DNA from: CAVTJX01 sp963735175
GTDB taxonomy: Bacteria; Electryoneota; RPQS01
Length of the DNA stretch: 64,000 bases
Direction of reading: 5' to 3'
NCBI GenBank assembly: GCA_963735175.1
Contig: CAVTJX010000001.1
Location: forward strand, 62,001-126,000
Part shown: positions 11,233-19,357 of the stretch, one piece after another
How the letters are laid out: every line of letters starts with the position of its first letter
Position numbering within the stretch: the first letter of the stretch is position 1
The notes under the pieces: model-generated
What the model was told of the DNA's origin: nothing
The model's input: the letters and a program-made list of their open reading frames with translations, nothing else
Database searches by the model: none
Program-made: the position numbers and the translations under genes

Positions 11233-13058
11233 AGCCACAGCCTCCAGATGAACTGCAAATACTCTTCTTTTCCGATCCGCGGATATCCCGGCAACAGGCT
11301 GTATGACTGGTTCAGCAGATTCTCCGTGCCCCACATCAGCGTCACGCCCTTAATCGTCGCGGAAAGGCGAAATCCCATTAAATAGGCCGGTGGCAGCGTC
11401 GCCGTCCCCGCATCGGAGAACTCCGTGCGTTGCCCTAAGTACTCGTAACTGAGATGACTGCGGATGATGAGCGGAGTCTTGAAAAAATCGCGTTCGAAAT
11501 AAAGCCGGCTGAATGCACGTTGATAATCGTCCGTCGACGGACTGGCCGTAGTCGCCTGCATGAAGCCCCACGATTCCACGCGCAGCCCCCAGCGCAGCGG
11601 TACCGCAACCTCGCCATAGTAACCCAGCGGCGTGTCGCTGTTCACGCGTGACACACGTTCCAGAAAGATTTCCTGTTGCGCACTCCTCCGAAACGCAGTC
11701 TCCAAATTCCCGCTTTTGCGAATGGACAAGAGCTGCAAATCCACCCGTGCGCCGAATCGCTGCCAGCGTAGACCCACCATGTTTTTCAAATAGCGGTCGG
11801 CGCTCCCCGCCTCCCCGACTGGCGCGCCCACGAAGGTCGCCCCCGTATCGGCAAACAGCGGCGACACCAGCAGCGGCCGGTCCCCAACCGCATACCGTCC
11901 ATAGCGCCACGCCGCCGGAATCGTCTGTTCCACATACTGGCTGCCGCCATGCAGCGCGAATCCCGCCACCGGCCGCGATTCGAAGCGAACACCCACATCG
12001 GCCAGTAGCTTTTCGTCCGTCCGCGTGGCCGCTAGCCGCAGCGACTCCCAGCGCGCGCCGCCCCACACGTCGAGCGATCCCGCCACTACGTCCGCGGAGT
12101 CGTTCACCTTTAGTTCCAGCGCCGTCTCCAGCGCTTCCGGCATCCCCGGAAAGTTCATCACCGTATACGTCGTCTGCTGCCGGAGAGTGAGACCCTGGCG
12201 CGGTAGCGCGGCGTGTGCCTCTAATATCGCCCCGCTCATCTGCTCTCGGGCGCGAAACGGCCCGTGCCACTGTTCTCGATCCTGCCGCAGAAATACCGTT
12301 ACCCGTGGATCCAGCGCCGTGCGAAACGAGTCTTTCCGCGACAGCGTCAGCATCCCTTCTTCACGCTCTTCGTAGAGCTTCTGTGTAAACCGGTCTCCGC
12401 CGGCCAGCGCCGAGGCGTAGTTCAATTCGGCGTTGTCATTCGCGCCGCCATAGGTAAGTTCGGTCCGCCAGCGCTCGCCGAGGTCTACGCCGAAGCGGCC
12501 CCGCAGCCGATACTCGCGCGTCGCGCCAAACAGGCTGCCCTGAGACAGATTGAAACCGTTGTACCACACCAGCCGCCCCGTCAGCTCCGCTGTGAAACTG
12601 CGGTAGATCCGCTGCGCGTGCGCCATGTCGATCGTGCCATAGCCGTAGAATCCTTCACGAATCTGAAACTCCGTATACGGGCTGTCCACGGGCAGCCGGC
12701 GCGTGGCCAGCTCGAATTGTCCCGTTCCGCCGCCTTGCAGAAAATCGAAGCGCAGCGTATCCAACTCCCCCACCGGCTGCAAGTTGGCCATGAACAAACC
12801 GTCATAGCGGCGGCTCTGCGGAATGCCGTCGCGCCGCACGTCCAGCGTCCACGGATCAAGCCGCCACGGCCGGAATACCAGTGGCGCGCCCATCGTCCCG
12901 TAGTCCAGCGGGTAGATGCCGGGATAGATGCGCATGAAATCGCTGATGTCTTCATACGAATACGTCCACGTGTCGGCCTGGCGCAGCACCGGGCCTTGCG
13001 CCGAAGACACCGTCGCCGCGCAGAGCAGCGCGGCCAGAAGTTGCAGAAGTCGTTTCAC
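11229..13058 (-). CDS. Outer-membrane beta-barrel protein with reduced TonB-receptor-like plug
   Basis: 609 residues, intact. A signal peptide (MKRLLQLLAALLCAATVSSAQ) leads into about 75 residues that look like a short plug: ISDFMRIYPGIYPLDYG, then DVRRDGIPQSRRYDGLF. I see no clear TonB box. The rest is alternating aromatic/polar beta strands, and the end (ENLLNQSYSLLPGYPRIG...WRLWL) matches the final strands of TonB-dependent receptors. Start ATG overlaps the ECF gene stop (ATGA) and its stop overlaps the next receptor. It is probably a partner or second channel of the cobalamin receptor. Exact role unknown. Confidence 0.7.
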   Translation of the reverse strand: MKRLLQLLAALLCAATVSSAQGPVLRQADTWTYSYEDISDFMRIYPGIYPLDYGTMGAPLVFRPWRLDPWTLDVRRDGIPQSRRYDGLFMANLQPVGELDTLRFDFLQGGGTGQFELATRRLPVDSPYTEFQIREGFYGYGTIDMAHAQRIYRSFTAELTGRLVWYNGFNLSQGSLFGATREYRLRGRFGVDLGERWRTELTYGGANDNAELNYASALAGGDRFTQKLYEEREEGMLTLSRKDSFRTALDPRVTVFLRQDREQWHGPFRAREQMSGAILEAHAALPRQGLTLRQQTTYTVMNFPGMPEALETALELKVNDSADVVAGSLDVWGGARWESLRLAATRTDEKLLADVGVRFESRPVAGFALHGGSQYVEQTIPAAWRYGRYAVGDRPLLVSPLFADTGATFVGAPVGEAGSADRYLKNMVGLRWQRFGARVDLQLLSIRKSGNLETAFRRSAQQEIFLERVSRVNSDTPLGYYGEVAVPLRWGLRVESWGFMQATTASPSTDDYQRAFSRLYFERDFFKTPLIIRSHLSYEYLGQRTEFSDAGTATLPPAYLMGFRLSATIKGVTLMWGTENLLNQSYSLLPGYPRIGKEEYLQFIWRLWL

Positions 13059-13612
13059 GATTGGGCCAACGCTTTTTCGAGTCGGGGGAGCAGGGGCGCC
13101 ACGATCAACAGAAACACAAGTGCGTTCGACACCAGATGGATGCCAGCAAACGGAATCGCCGCCACCAGCGATACCAGCAGCATGGAAACAGAAAACCCGG
13201 CCGTAAAGGGATAGGCCAGGTTCGTTAGCAGGTCGAATATAAGAGTAGTGACAACGCCAAACGCGACGATCGTCGCCGGATAGCGCACGCGGTCATACCG
13301 TCCGCGGGTGAACCACGCCGCCAGCCCGCCCAGCGCGCCCGCCGCCGCCATGCCGGTCACCTGCGACACAAGCAATATGCCGAGCGAACTGCCCAACGGG
13401 TTAAATCCCGCGAACAGCGCTTCGGTCAGCCCTCCCACCAGCACGCCCGCGCCGGGACCTAAAAGAAAGCCGGCCACAAAGCAAACCGCCGTGACCAGCT
13501 CGACATTCGGAACCGCGCTCAGCGCCAGACCTGAAACAACACCCACGGCCACGAACATCGCGACCCGCGTCAGCAACAGCGGCGAGCGTCCCAACCGGGA
13601 TTCAGGATCCAT
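13055..13612 (-). CDS. ECF transporter S component, probable cobalamin/corrinoid specificity
   Basis: 185-residue integral membrane protein with five to six hydrophobic helices. The segment FVAGFLLGPGAGVLVGGLTE is typical of CbrT-like and related ECF substrate-binding subunits, which bind vitamins in the inner membrane and need a shared EcfA-EcfA'-EcfT module. No such module is in this window. It is the first gene behind a cobalamin riboswitch, and its ribosome site lies inside a hairpin (13619-13637). The next gene overlaps its stop by 4 bases. B12 specificity is inferred from the riboswitch. Confidence 0.8.
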   Translation of the reverse strand: MDPESRLGRSPLLLTRVAMFVAVGVVSGLALSAVPNVELVTAVCFVAGFLLGPGAGVLVGGLTEALFAGFNPLGSSLGILLVSQVTGMAAAGALGGLAAWFTRGRYDRVRYPATIVAFGVVTTLIFDLLTNLAYPFTAGFSVSMLLVSLVAAIPFAGIHLVSNALVFLLIVAPLLPRLEKALAQS

Positions 13613-13618
13613 ACGCCT

Positions 13619-13637
13619 CTCTCCGCGCTGCGGAGAG
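13619..13637 (-). promoter_or_regulatory. Shine-Dalgarno-sequestering hairpin (riboswitch expression platform)
   Basis: A perfect 8-bp stem, CTCTCCGC / GCGGAGAG with a 3-base loop, ends 6 bases before the ATG at 13612. The 3' arm contains GGAGAG, the start of the only good ribosome binding site (GGAGAGAGG). It lies 35 bases after the cobalamin aptamer, so it fits a translational OFF switch. Confidence 0.7.
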
Positions 13638-13672
13638 CCTCCACCTTGACCTTACTCACGAAGGATGATGAA

Positions 13673-13782
13673 CGACTGGCAGGTCTCCTGGCTGGACCGG
13701 CAAAGCCGGTCTTCACAGTTGCGGGTCAGCGACGGATTTGCACCGTCTTCCCTATTCTTCCGCCCGTGGCGGACACCAGTCG
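13673..13782 (-). promoter_or_regulatory. Cobalamin riboswitch aptamer
   Basis: The minus strand carries the B12 box CAGGAGACCTGCCAG at its 3' side, the core GGTGCAAATCC, and GCTGACCCGCAACTGTGAAG, all hallmark conserved parts of cobalamin riboswitches. The outer helix P1 is visible as CGACTGG pairing with CCAGTCG at the two ends. A GACCGGCTTTGCCGGTC hairpin lies before the B12 box. About 110 nt, a compact form. It begins about 60 nt after the rplS stop and controls the ECF S-component, two outer-membrane proteins and the propeller. Confidence 0.93.
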
Positions 13783-13841
13783 CCGGTGAATGTAGTAATC
13801 GCGAACGGCACAGGGTCGCGGCAACCCCGTGCGCGGCCTTG

Positions 13842-14231
13842 CTATTCGGTGACCGCCGGAGTCGCCGTCGACGCCGTGGTGACGAGCGCCCGCGCCTTCT
13901 CCTTGATCCGCGCCTTCTTGCCCTTCAGCCCGCGCAGATACGTCAGCTTGGCGCGCCGCACGTCGCCCTTGCGCAGCACTTCGATCCGCGCCACGCCCGG
14001 CGAGTGCAGCGGGAACACGCGCTCCACGCCGATGCCCATGGATACCTTGCGCACCATGAACGTCTCACTCATCCCGCCGCCGCGGCGGCCGATCACGATT
14101 CCCTGAAACGCCTGCAGGCGCTCCTTGTCCCCTTCAATGACTCGCACCCACACGTTCACCGTGTCACCGGGTACAAAACTCGGGATGTCTTTGCGCAGAT
14201 CGTCCTGCGTCCAGTTGGAAATTCGGTCCAT
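13842..14231 (-). CDS. rplS: 50S ribosomal protein L19
   Basis: L19 sits at the 30S-50S interface. The protein shows FVPGDTVNVWVRVIEGDKER and the KGKKARIKEKA C-terminal region, followed by an extra TTASTATPAVTE tail. 129 residues, intact. It is the last gene of rpsP-khpA-rimM-trmD-rplS, the classical order, and starts 6 bp after trmD. A GC-rich hairpin (13803-13828) follows the stop but has no U-tract, so it may be either a weak terminator or part of the riboswitch leader. Confidence 0.97.
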   Translation of the reverse strand: MDRISNWTQDDLRKDIPSFVPGDTVNVWVRVIEGDKERLQAFQGIVIGRRGGGMSETFMVRKVSMGIGVERVFPLHSPGVARIEVLRKGDVRRAKLTYLRGLKGKKARIKEKARALVTTASTATPAVTE

Positions 14232-14237
14232 GGTAGT

Positions 14238-14963
14238 CTATTGTTTACGTGGTTCGTTTTTAAAATCAGGATGGGCGGCGAGCCAGGCGCTCCACAAATC
14301 GGGACGCCGCTCGCGCGTGCGGGTGTGGCGCTGGGCGTCGCGCCAATGCCGGATGTTCAGATGGTGTCCGGACAGCAGCGGCTCCGGCACGCGCAACCCG
14401 TCAATTTCTTCGGGTCGCGTGTAATACGGCGCGTCCAACAGGCCGTCTTCAAAGCTGTCGCTGTCGGCCGATTCCGGATCGCTGATCACGCCCGGCAGCA
14501 GCCTCACCACCGCGTCCACCAGCACCGCCGCGGGCAATTCCCCCCCGCTCAGTACGTAATCGCCGATGGAAATTTCCTGCCACGGATCGCGCGTGAACAC
14601 CCGCCCGTCCACGTCCTTGTAGTGCCCACAGAGCAGGATCAACCACTCCGCGCCCGTCAGCGCGCGCACCCGCTGTTGCGTCAGCGTGGCGCCCTGCGGC
14701 GTCAGAAAAATCCTCGTCGGCGTCCCTGCTCTCGTGCGTGTGAGATGCTCCAGCGCAGCCCACACCGGTTGCGCCATCAGCACCATTCCCGCGCCGCCGC
14801 CGTACGGCGTGTCGTCGATGTTACCGTGCCGGTCGCTCGTGAAGTGGCGCAGGTCATGAACCCAGATGTCCACCGCGCCGCCGAGCAGCGCGTTGCGTAC
14901 AATCGAGCTGTTGACGAGACCGGAAAAGATCTCGGGAAAGCCGGTTAAAATGTCAATGATCAT
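14238..14963 (-). CDS. trmD: tRNA (guanine-N1)-methyltransferase TrmD
   Basis: SPOUT methyltransferase making m1G37 in tRNA. The trefoil-knot SAM site is visible as PYGGGAGMVL, LCGHYKDVDGRV and SIGDYVLSGGELPA. About 241 residues from MIIDILTGFPE at 14963, which is preferred over a further upstream in-frame start because the family begins with this motif. It overlaps the rimM end by 11 bases. Intact. Confidence 0.96.
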   Translation of the reverse strand: MIIDILTGFPEIFSGLVNSSIVRNALLGGAVDIWVHDLRHFTSDRHGNIDDTPYGGGAGMVLMAQPVWAALEHLTRTRAGTPTRIFLTPQGATLTQQRVRALTGAEWLILLCGHYKDVDGRVFTRDPWQEISIGDYVLSGGELPAAVLVDAVVRLLPGVISDPESADSDSFEDGLLDAPYYTRPEEIDGLRVPEPLLSGHHLNIRHWRDAQRHTRTRERRPDLWSAWLAAHPDFKNEPRKQ

Positions 14964-15507
14964 CCGGCTCCGCCTCACCCGGCAGCGTTTCCGGTTCGAT
15001 CAACCGCCGCCAGTTCAGAATCTCCATCGTGCGCGTCTCGGTGTCAATCCGGCCCACCCACTCGGCCACCAGCGGCACCAGCAACTCTTGTCCTGCATGG
15101 TCAATTTGCAGAATATCTTGCGCGCCGCTCAATACGTCTCGCAACACGCCGATCTCCGTGCCGTCCTCGCCCACCACTCGAAAGCCCCGAAGATCGGACA
15201 CATAGTACACGTTTTCGGGCAGCGTCCAACTGTCCGCGTCGACGACGCATAGTTCCGCTCCCCGAAACTCTGCGGGCGGCTTCAGGCGTCGTGATCTCCT
15301 GCAGCGTGATCAGCACGTGGCTTCCGGCCCAGCGCGCAGCCGTCACATTCATGCACGCCAGCACCGTTTCTTCGCGCTTCAGGTAGACCGTCCGCAATGC
15401 GCGGTACCGTTCCGGAAAGTCGGAAAGCGGAACTGAGCTTCAACGTGCCGTCCAGCCCGTGCGTCCCGGCTACATAACCGACGGCGCGCAGCTCTCGACG
15501 CCTTCAC
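14953..15507 (-). CDS. rimM: Ribosome maturation factor RimM (frameshifted)
   Basis: Binds S19 during 30S maturation. Joined frames give VGYVAGTHGLDGTLKLSS (N-terminal RimM barrel), then FPERYRALRTVYLKREE, and the PRC-barrel part VYYVSDLRGFRVVGEDG...VPLVAEWVGRID. Three single-base breaks, near 15490, 15420 and 15275, separate these blocks. The likely start is the GTG at 15507, and the total is about 185 residues. It lies between khpA and trmD as in most bacteria. Confidence 0.9.
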
Positions 15508-15526
15508 GTCCGCTCGCGGATCCGGC

Positions 15527-15808
15527 TTAGCGCTCGGCGGCATCCAACTGCGCGGCATCCGTCTGCGGTCGGGCGGGATCGACGATTTCGAAACCGGCCC
15601 GAATTCCACGGCGGGCGGCAACCGCGATCACGAGCGTCCGAATCGACTTCGCGGTCTTGCCTTCCTTGCCAATGACCTGTCCCAAGTCACCGTCACCGAC
15701 TCGCAGTCGGTACAGATGGCGACCGCTCTCTTTCTCAAGATGGTCGACCTGGACGGCCTCGGGATTGTCAACTAAGTGCTTGACTATGAAACTGATGAAC
15801 TCTTCCAT
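15527..15808 (-). CDS. khpA: KH-domain RNA-binding protein KhpA
   Basis: Small single-KH protein (93 residues) that binds RNA, usually with KhpB. It shows the GDLGQVIGKEGKTAKSIRTL loop, with the GxxG motif as GKEG. Starts MEEFISFIVKHLVDNPEAV, typical of the family. The C-terminus has an extra 15-residue Asp/Ala tail. Between rpsP and rimM, the usual place. Confidence 0.94.
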   Translation of the reverse strand: MEEFISFIVKHLVDNPEAVQVDHLEKESGRHLYRLRVGDGDLGQVIGKEGKTAKSIRTLVIAVAARRGIRAGFEIVDPARPQTDAAQLDAAER

Positions 15809-15842
15809 AATCCCGGTTACCTCTGCGGGTTGAGAAGGTAGC

Positions 15843-16263
15843 CTACGTTGTCGGCGGGGTTACCGCTGGAGCGGTTTCGGCCGCGGGGGTTTTGCTCTTG
15901 CGCTTTTCGGCCTTCAACGCCGCGCGCTTAACGACGCGCGCCTGCGGCGTCTTCACGCCACTTGCTGACGGCTTCGGCGATCTTTTCCGGCGGCGTCTGC
16001 CGCTTCAACAGGTCGAAGTGCAGCAGGATGCCACGCTGCGACAGCAGGCTCCGCACCGTGTCGGAAGGCTGCGCGCCCAGCGACAACCAGTGGATCGCCT
16101 TGTCGGTGGAGATTTCAAACTCGGCGGGCTGCAAATTAGGGTGATAGACGCCGATCTGCTCCAGATAGGCGCCGTCCCGGCGATTGCGGGAATCCATCAC
16201 CACGATACGGTAGTGCGGCACTTTCTTACGTCCCACACGGGTGAGTCGGATGCGAACGGACAC
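15843..16263 (-). CDS. rpsP: 30S ribosomal protein S16 (tail in shifted frame)
   Basis: Small 30S assembly protein. Starts MSVRIRLTRVGRKKVPHYRI with the conserved core EQIGVYHPN and PSDTVRSLLSQRGI. In the first frame it stops at 15928 after 111 residues. A one-base shift near 15960 instead gives a Lys/Ala-rich tail ending in PAVTPPTT at 15843, very like the end of L19 here, so I take 15843 as the true end. First gene of the rpsP-rplS operon, 36 bp after ffh. Confidence 0.92.
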
Positions 16264-16299
16264 GGCAAGTTCCTATTGTTGATTCTTGAAAAATTCGGA

Positions 16300-17622
16300 T
16301 TAACGGCCGCCCAGAACGCGGCGCATCTGGCCCGGTCCGGCCTTACGCAGTTTCTTCATCATCAAAACCATCTGATCATACTGCTGGATCAGGCGGTTGA
16401 CTTCCTGCACCGTGCGGCCCGCGCCCGCGGCGATGCGGCGGCGGCGGCGCGCGTTCAGAATTTCGGGCCGTTCCCGCTCTTCAATTGTCATCGACTGGAT
16501 GAGCGCTTCCATGTGCTTCAAACCGCGCTCGTCCACCTGCACGTTCTTGAGCTGCGGTCCCACGCCGGGAATCATTCCCAGCAGACTCTGCAGCGAACCC
16601 ATCTTCTTCAACTGCTGCAACTGGTCGAGGAAATCCGCCAGCGAAAATTCCGCCCTGCGCAGTTTCGCTTCGAGCTTGGCCGACTTCTCCTCGTCGGCCA
16701 CTTCCTGCGCCTTCTCGACAAAGGAGATGATGTCGCCCTTGCCCAGAATGCGCCCCGCCATGCGGTCGGGATAGAATGGCTCCAGCGCGTCGAGCTTCTC
16801 GCCCACGGACACGAACTTCAACGGCTTGCCCGTTACGGAGCGAATCGAAATCGCCGCGCCGCCGCGTGTGTCGCCGTCCATCTTCGTCAGCACTGAACCC
16901 GTGAACTGCAGTCGGTCGTGGAACGCCTTGGCCGAATTCACCGCGTCCTGCCCCGTCATGCCGTCCGCCACGAACAGGATTTCCGTCGGCTTCATCAGCC
17001 GCTGAATCTGCTCGAGTTCACCCATCAAATCGTCGTCGACGTGCAACCGGCCGGCGGTGTCGATGATCACCGGGTCGAGGCTGATGCGGCGCGCTTGCTT
17101 CAGCGCGGCTTCGCACACCTCCACCGATTTCTTGCTCTCGCCGCGAAACACCGGCACGCCGATCGAATCGCCCAGTACCTGGAGCTGGTCCTGCGCCGCG
17201 GGGCGTTGCAAATCGGCGGCGACCAGCAATGGCCGCTTGCCCTTGCTCTTCAGGTAGCGTCCCAGCTTGGCGACGAACGTCGTCTTGCCCGAGCCCTGCA
17301 ACCCCACCACCATGTACACCGTCGGCGGCTGTGGCGACGTCGTCAGCCGCGCTTCCTTCTCGCCCAGCAGCGTCACCAGCTCGTCGTGCACGATCTTTAC
17401 GATGAGCTGCGCGGGCAGTACCGACTTCATCACTTCCTGGCCCACCGCCTTCTCTTCCACGCGGGTCAGAAAGTCGCGCACCACCGTCAAATTCACGTCG
17501 GCGTCGAGCAGCACGCGGCGAATGTCCTGCAAGGCTTCGCGAATGTTGGATTCGGAAATCTTGCCGACACCGCGCAGATTGCGGAATACCTGATCGAGCT
17601 TCGAAGTCAGTTCGTCAAACAT
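16300..17622 (-). CDS. ffh: Signal recognition particle GTPase Ffh (SRP54)
   Basis: Binds signal sequences and 4.5S RNA for co-translational membrane targeting. N domain at 1-90, G domain with P-loop GLQGSGKTTFVAKL, DTAGRLHVDDDLM and TKMDGDTRGGAA, then a methionine-bearing M domain (MIPGVGPQL, MTIEERERPEILNARRRRRI). 440 residues, intact. 3 bp after rfaE2. Confidence 0.97.
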   Translation of the reverse strand: MFDELTSKLDQVFRNLRGVGKISESNIREALQDIRRVLLDADVNLTVVRDFLTRVEEKAVGQEVMKSVLPAQLIVKIVHDELVTLLGEKEARLTTSPQPPTVYMVVGLQGSGKTTFVAKLGRYLKSKGKRPLLVAADLQRPAAQDQLQVLGDSIGVPVFRGESKKSVEVCEAALKQARRISLDPVIIDTAGRLHVDDDLMGELEQIQRLMKPTEILFVADGMTGQDAVNSAKAFHDRLQFTGSVLTKMDGDTRGGAAISIRSVTGKPLKFVSVGEKLDALEPFYPDRMAGRILGKGDIISFVEKAQEVADEEKSAKLEAKLRRAEFSLADFLDQLQQLKKMGSLQSLLGMIPGVGPQLKNVQVDERGLKHMEALIQSMTIEERERPEILNARRRRRIAAGAGRTVQEVNRLIQQYDQMVLMMKKLRKAGPGQMRRVLGGR

Positions 17623-17625
17623 GGA

Positions 17626-18120
17626 TCAGCGGTAGCGCTCCACAATCGTCTGAATGAAGGAGCTTGTGGAGTAACCGTCGCGAAACGGAATCGTCAGCAC
17701 TCGTCCGCCGCTCTCCGCCACATGCTCGTAACCCACAACGTCTTCCGGACGGTAGTCGCCGCCCTTTACCAGAATGTGCGGAGTGATCTCGCCGATCAAC
17801 GCTTCCGGCGTGTCTTCGTCGAACAGCACCACGTGATCCACGAATCGCAGCGCGCACAGCGCCGCCGCCCGGTCGGCTTCGTTCACCAGCGGCCGCTTCG
17901 GCCCTTTAATCCGCCGCACTGACTCGTCGCTGTTCAGGCCGACAATCAGAATCGTCCCCAGCGCGCGGGCTTCGGCAAGATAGTCGAGGTGCCCGCGATG
18001 CAGGATATCGAAGACTCCGTTCGTGAACACGACTGTGCCACTCTGCAGCCGTTCGATGTGGCTGCGGCGCGCCGCCTCTGCGCGTGATAATAGCGCCGGG
18101 AAATGGGATGTACGAATCAT
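17626..18120 (-). CDS. rfaE2: D-glycero-beta-D-manno-heptose 1-phosphate adenylyltransferase
   Basis: Activates heptose-1-phosphate to ADP-heptose for the LPS inner core. Nucleotidyltransferase signature TNGVFDILHRGHLDYL (HxGH), plus IKGPKRPLVNEADRA and GYSTSSFIQTI (ISSTxxI-like). 164 residues, equal to the C-terminal half of HldE. The kinase half is a separate gene (18330-19322) across tRNA-Val. Intact. Confidence 0.95.
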   Translation of the reverse strand: MIRTSHFPALLSRAEAARRSHIERLQSGTVVFTNGVFDILHRGHLDYLAEARALGTILIVGLNSDESVRRIKGPKRPLVNEADRAAALCALRFVDHVVLFDEDTPEALIGEITPHILVKGGDYRPEDVVGYEHVAESGGRVLTIPFRDGYSTSSFIQTIVERYR

Positions 18121-18121
18121 G

Positions 18122-18195
18122 TGGGCGACACAGGACTTGAACCTGTGACCTCTGGTATGTGAGACCAGCGCTCTAACCAGCTGAGCTAGTCGCCC
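18122..18195 (-). tRNA. tRNA-Val (anticodon CAC)
   Basis: 74 nt cloverleaf on the minus strand. Acceptor GGGCGAC pairs with GTCGCCC; D arm GCTCAGCTGGTTAGAGC; anticodon stem CTGGT/ACCAG around loop CTCACAT, which gives anticodon CAC; T arm contains GGTTCAAGTCC. Discriminator A at 18122. CCA is not encoded. It lies 2 bases upstream of the rfaE2 start, so it is probably co-transcribed and processed. Confidence 0.95.
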
Positions 18196-18206
18196 GAAAT
18201 ATTTCT

Positions 18207-18240
18207 GATCCCCCCCGTTGACGGGGGGGTTAGGGGGGGT
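18207..18240 (-). repeat. G/C-run palindrome, copy 1 of a dispersed element
   Basis: Seven C, GTTGAC, seven G, then GTTAGGGGGGGT. It shares CCGYTGRCGGGGGGGTTAGG with the element at 21559-21587, differing at two positions. The orientation is arbitrary. It lies just upstream of tRNA-Val in an otherwise empty 134-bp gap. Confidence 0.65.
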
Positions 18241-18296
18241 GGTGATGTCTTCCAGCCGAGGCCGGTCGCCGATCCGCCCGAAATCCTTCTGTATTA

Positions 18297-18326
18297 TTCG
18301 AATTTCGAGTTTCGAGCTTCGAATTT
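18297..18326. repeat. TTCGAA/TTTCGAG degenerate repeat
   Basis: Four overlapping TTCGA-type units in 30 bp (TTCGAA, TTTCGAG, TTTCGAGC, TTCGAA), forming an imperfect palindrome just after the rfaE1 stop. The role is unknown; it may form a weak hairpin. Confidence 0.5.
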
Positions 18327-18329
18327 GGC

Positions 18330-19322
18330 TTACGTATTGCCCGCGATCACGTCCACGAGCCGCTGCCGCTCGATCGGCACAACGCCGACCTCGCCGCAGA
18401 CGACGCCCGCCGCGTAGTTCGCCAGTACCGCCGCTTCCACCGGGCTCGCCCCGCCGCTCTCGGCAGTGACGAAGGTCGCGATAACCGTATCACCCGCGCC
18501 CGATACGTCGTGAACCTTCATCGCCCGCGTCGGAATGTGTTCGAGGCGGCCGCGATCCAGAAACAACGTCATCCCCTTCTCGCCGCGTGTCACCAGGAAC
18601 AGCTCCGGCCCAATCCGGTCGAACAGCGTCTTCCCCGCTTCCAGAAGTTGTTCGTCCGACTCAAGCGGCATGCCCAACGCCCGTTCCAGTTCGCGGATGT
18701 TCGGCTTGAACAGGTGGGTTCGCGTGTAGCTGAAAAAATGGTCGAACTTGGGATCAACCGCTACGCGCACGCGGTTGGCCGCCGCGATCCGCAGCGCCGA
18801 ACCGATGATCCGGCTGGTGAGGACGCCTTTGTTGTAATCCTGGAGAATCAAAGCATCCAGCGTCGGCATCGCCGCCTCGAGCGCGTTCAGCAACTGGTCT
18901 TCTTCATCCGTGGAAATGTCGGCCACCGTTTCGCGATCCGCGCGCACTACGTGCTGGTCCTGCGCGATGATCCGCATCTTTTCCGTGGTCTTGCGATCCG
19001 CGCAGCTAATGACGCCACTCGTGATCGCCCCCACGATTTCCAGATGCCCGATCAGCACCTGGCCCGCCGTATCGTCGCCGCGCACCCCGAAGGCCAGCGG
19101 CTCCGCTCCCAGCCGTCCCAGGTTCTGCACCACGTTGCCCGCGCCGCCGAGACCCGTGCTCTCCGATTCGATTTCCACCACCGGAACCGGGGCTTCGGGA
19201 CTGATGCGCCGGACCTGGCCTTTCAAGTGCCGGTCGAGCATGAAATCGCCCAGCACCGCGATGCGCTTGCCGCGCGCCCCTGCAAGAATCTCTGCGGCGC
19301 GCTCGGGCGAGATGTGATTCAT
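18330..19322 (-). CDS. rfaE1: D-glycero-beta-D-manno-heptose-7-phosphate kinase
   Basis: PfkB-family kinase, the N-terminal half of HldE in other bacteria, phosphorylating heptose-7-P at C1. Visible are the GGAGNVVQNLGRLGAEP segment, FKPNIRELE, VTRGEKGM and the catalytic loop VHDVSGAGDTVIATF. About 331 residues from MNHISPERAAEIL at 19322. Frr precedes it by 35 bp. Intact. Confidence 0.94.
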   Translation of the reverse strand: MNHISPERAAEILAGARGKRIAVLGDFMLDRHLKGQVRRISPEAPVPVVEIESESTGLGGAGNVVQNLGRLGAEPLAFGVRGDDTAGQVLIGHLEIVGAITSGVISCADRKTTEKMRIIAQDQHVVRADRETVADISTDEEDQLLNALEAAMPTLDALILQDYNKGVLTSRIIGSALRIAAANRVRVAVDPKFDHFFSYTRTHLFKPNIRELERALGMPLESDEQLLEAGKTLFDRIGPELFLVTRGEKGMTLFLDRGRLEHIPTRAMKVHDVSGAGDTVIATFVTAESGGASPVEAAVLANYAAGVVCGEVGVVPIERQRLVDVIAGNT

Positions 19323-19357
19323 GGCGACCCTGTCTTGCTCCCGGTATGACACCGGAA

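Noticed and set aside
13803..13828. Terminator behind rplS
   Set aside because: A 9-bp stem exists but without a U-tract; it may belong to the riboswitch leader, so it is not listed as a terminator.
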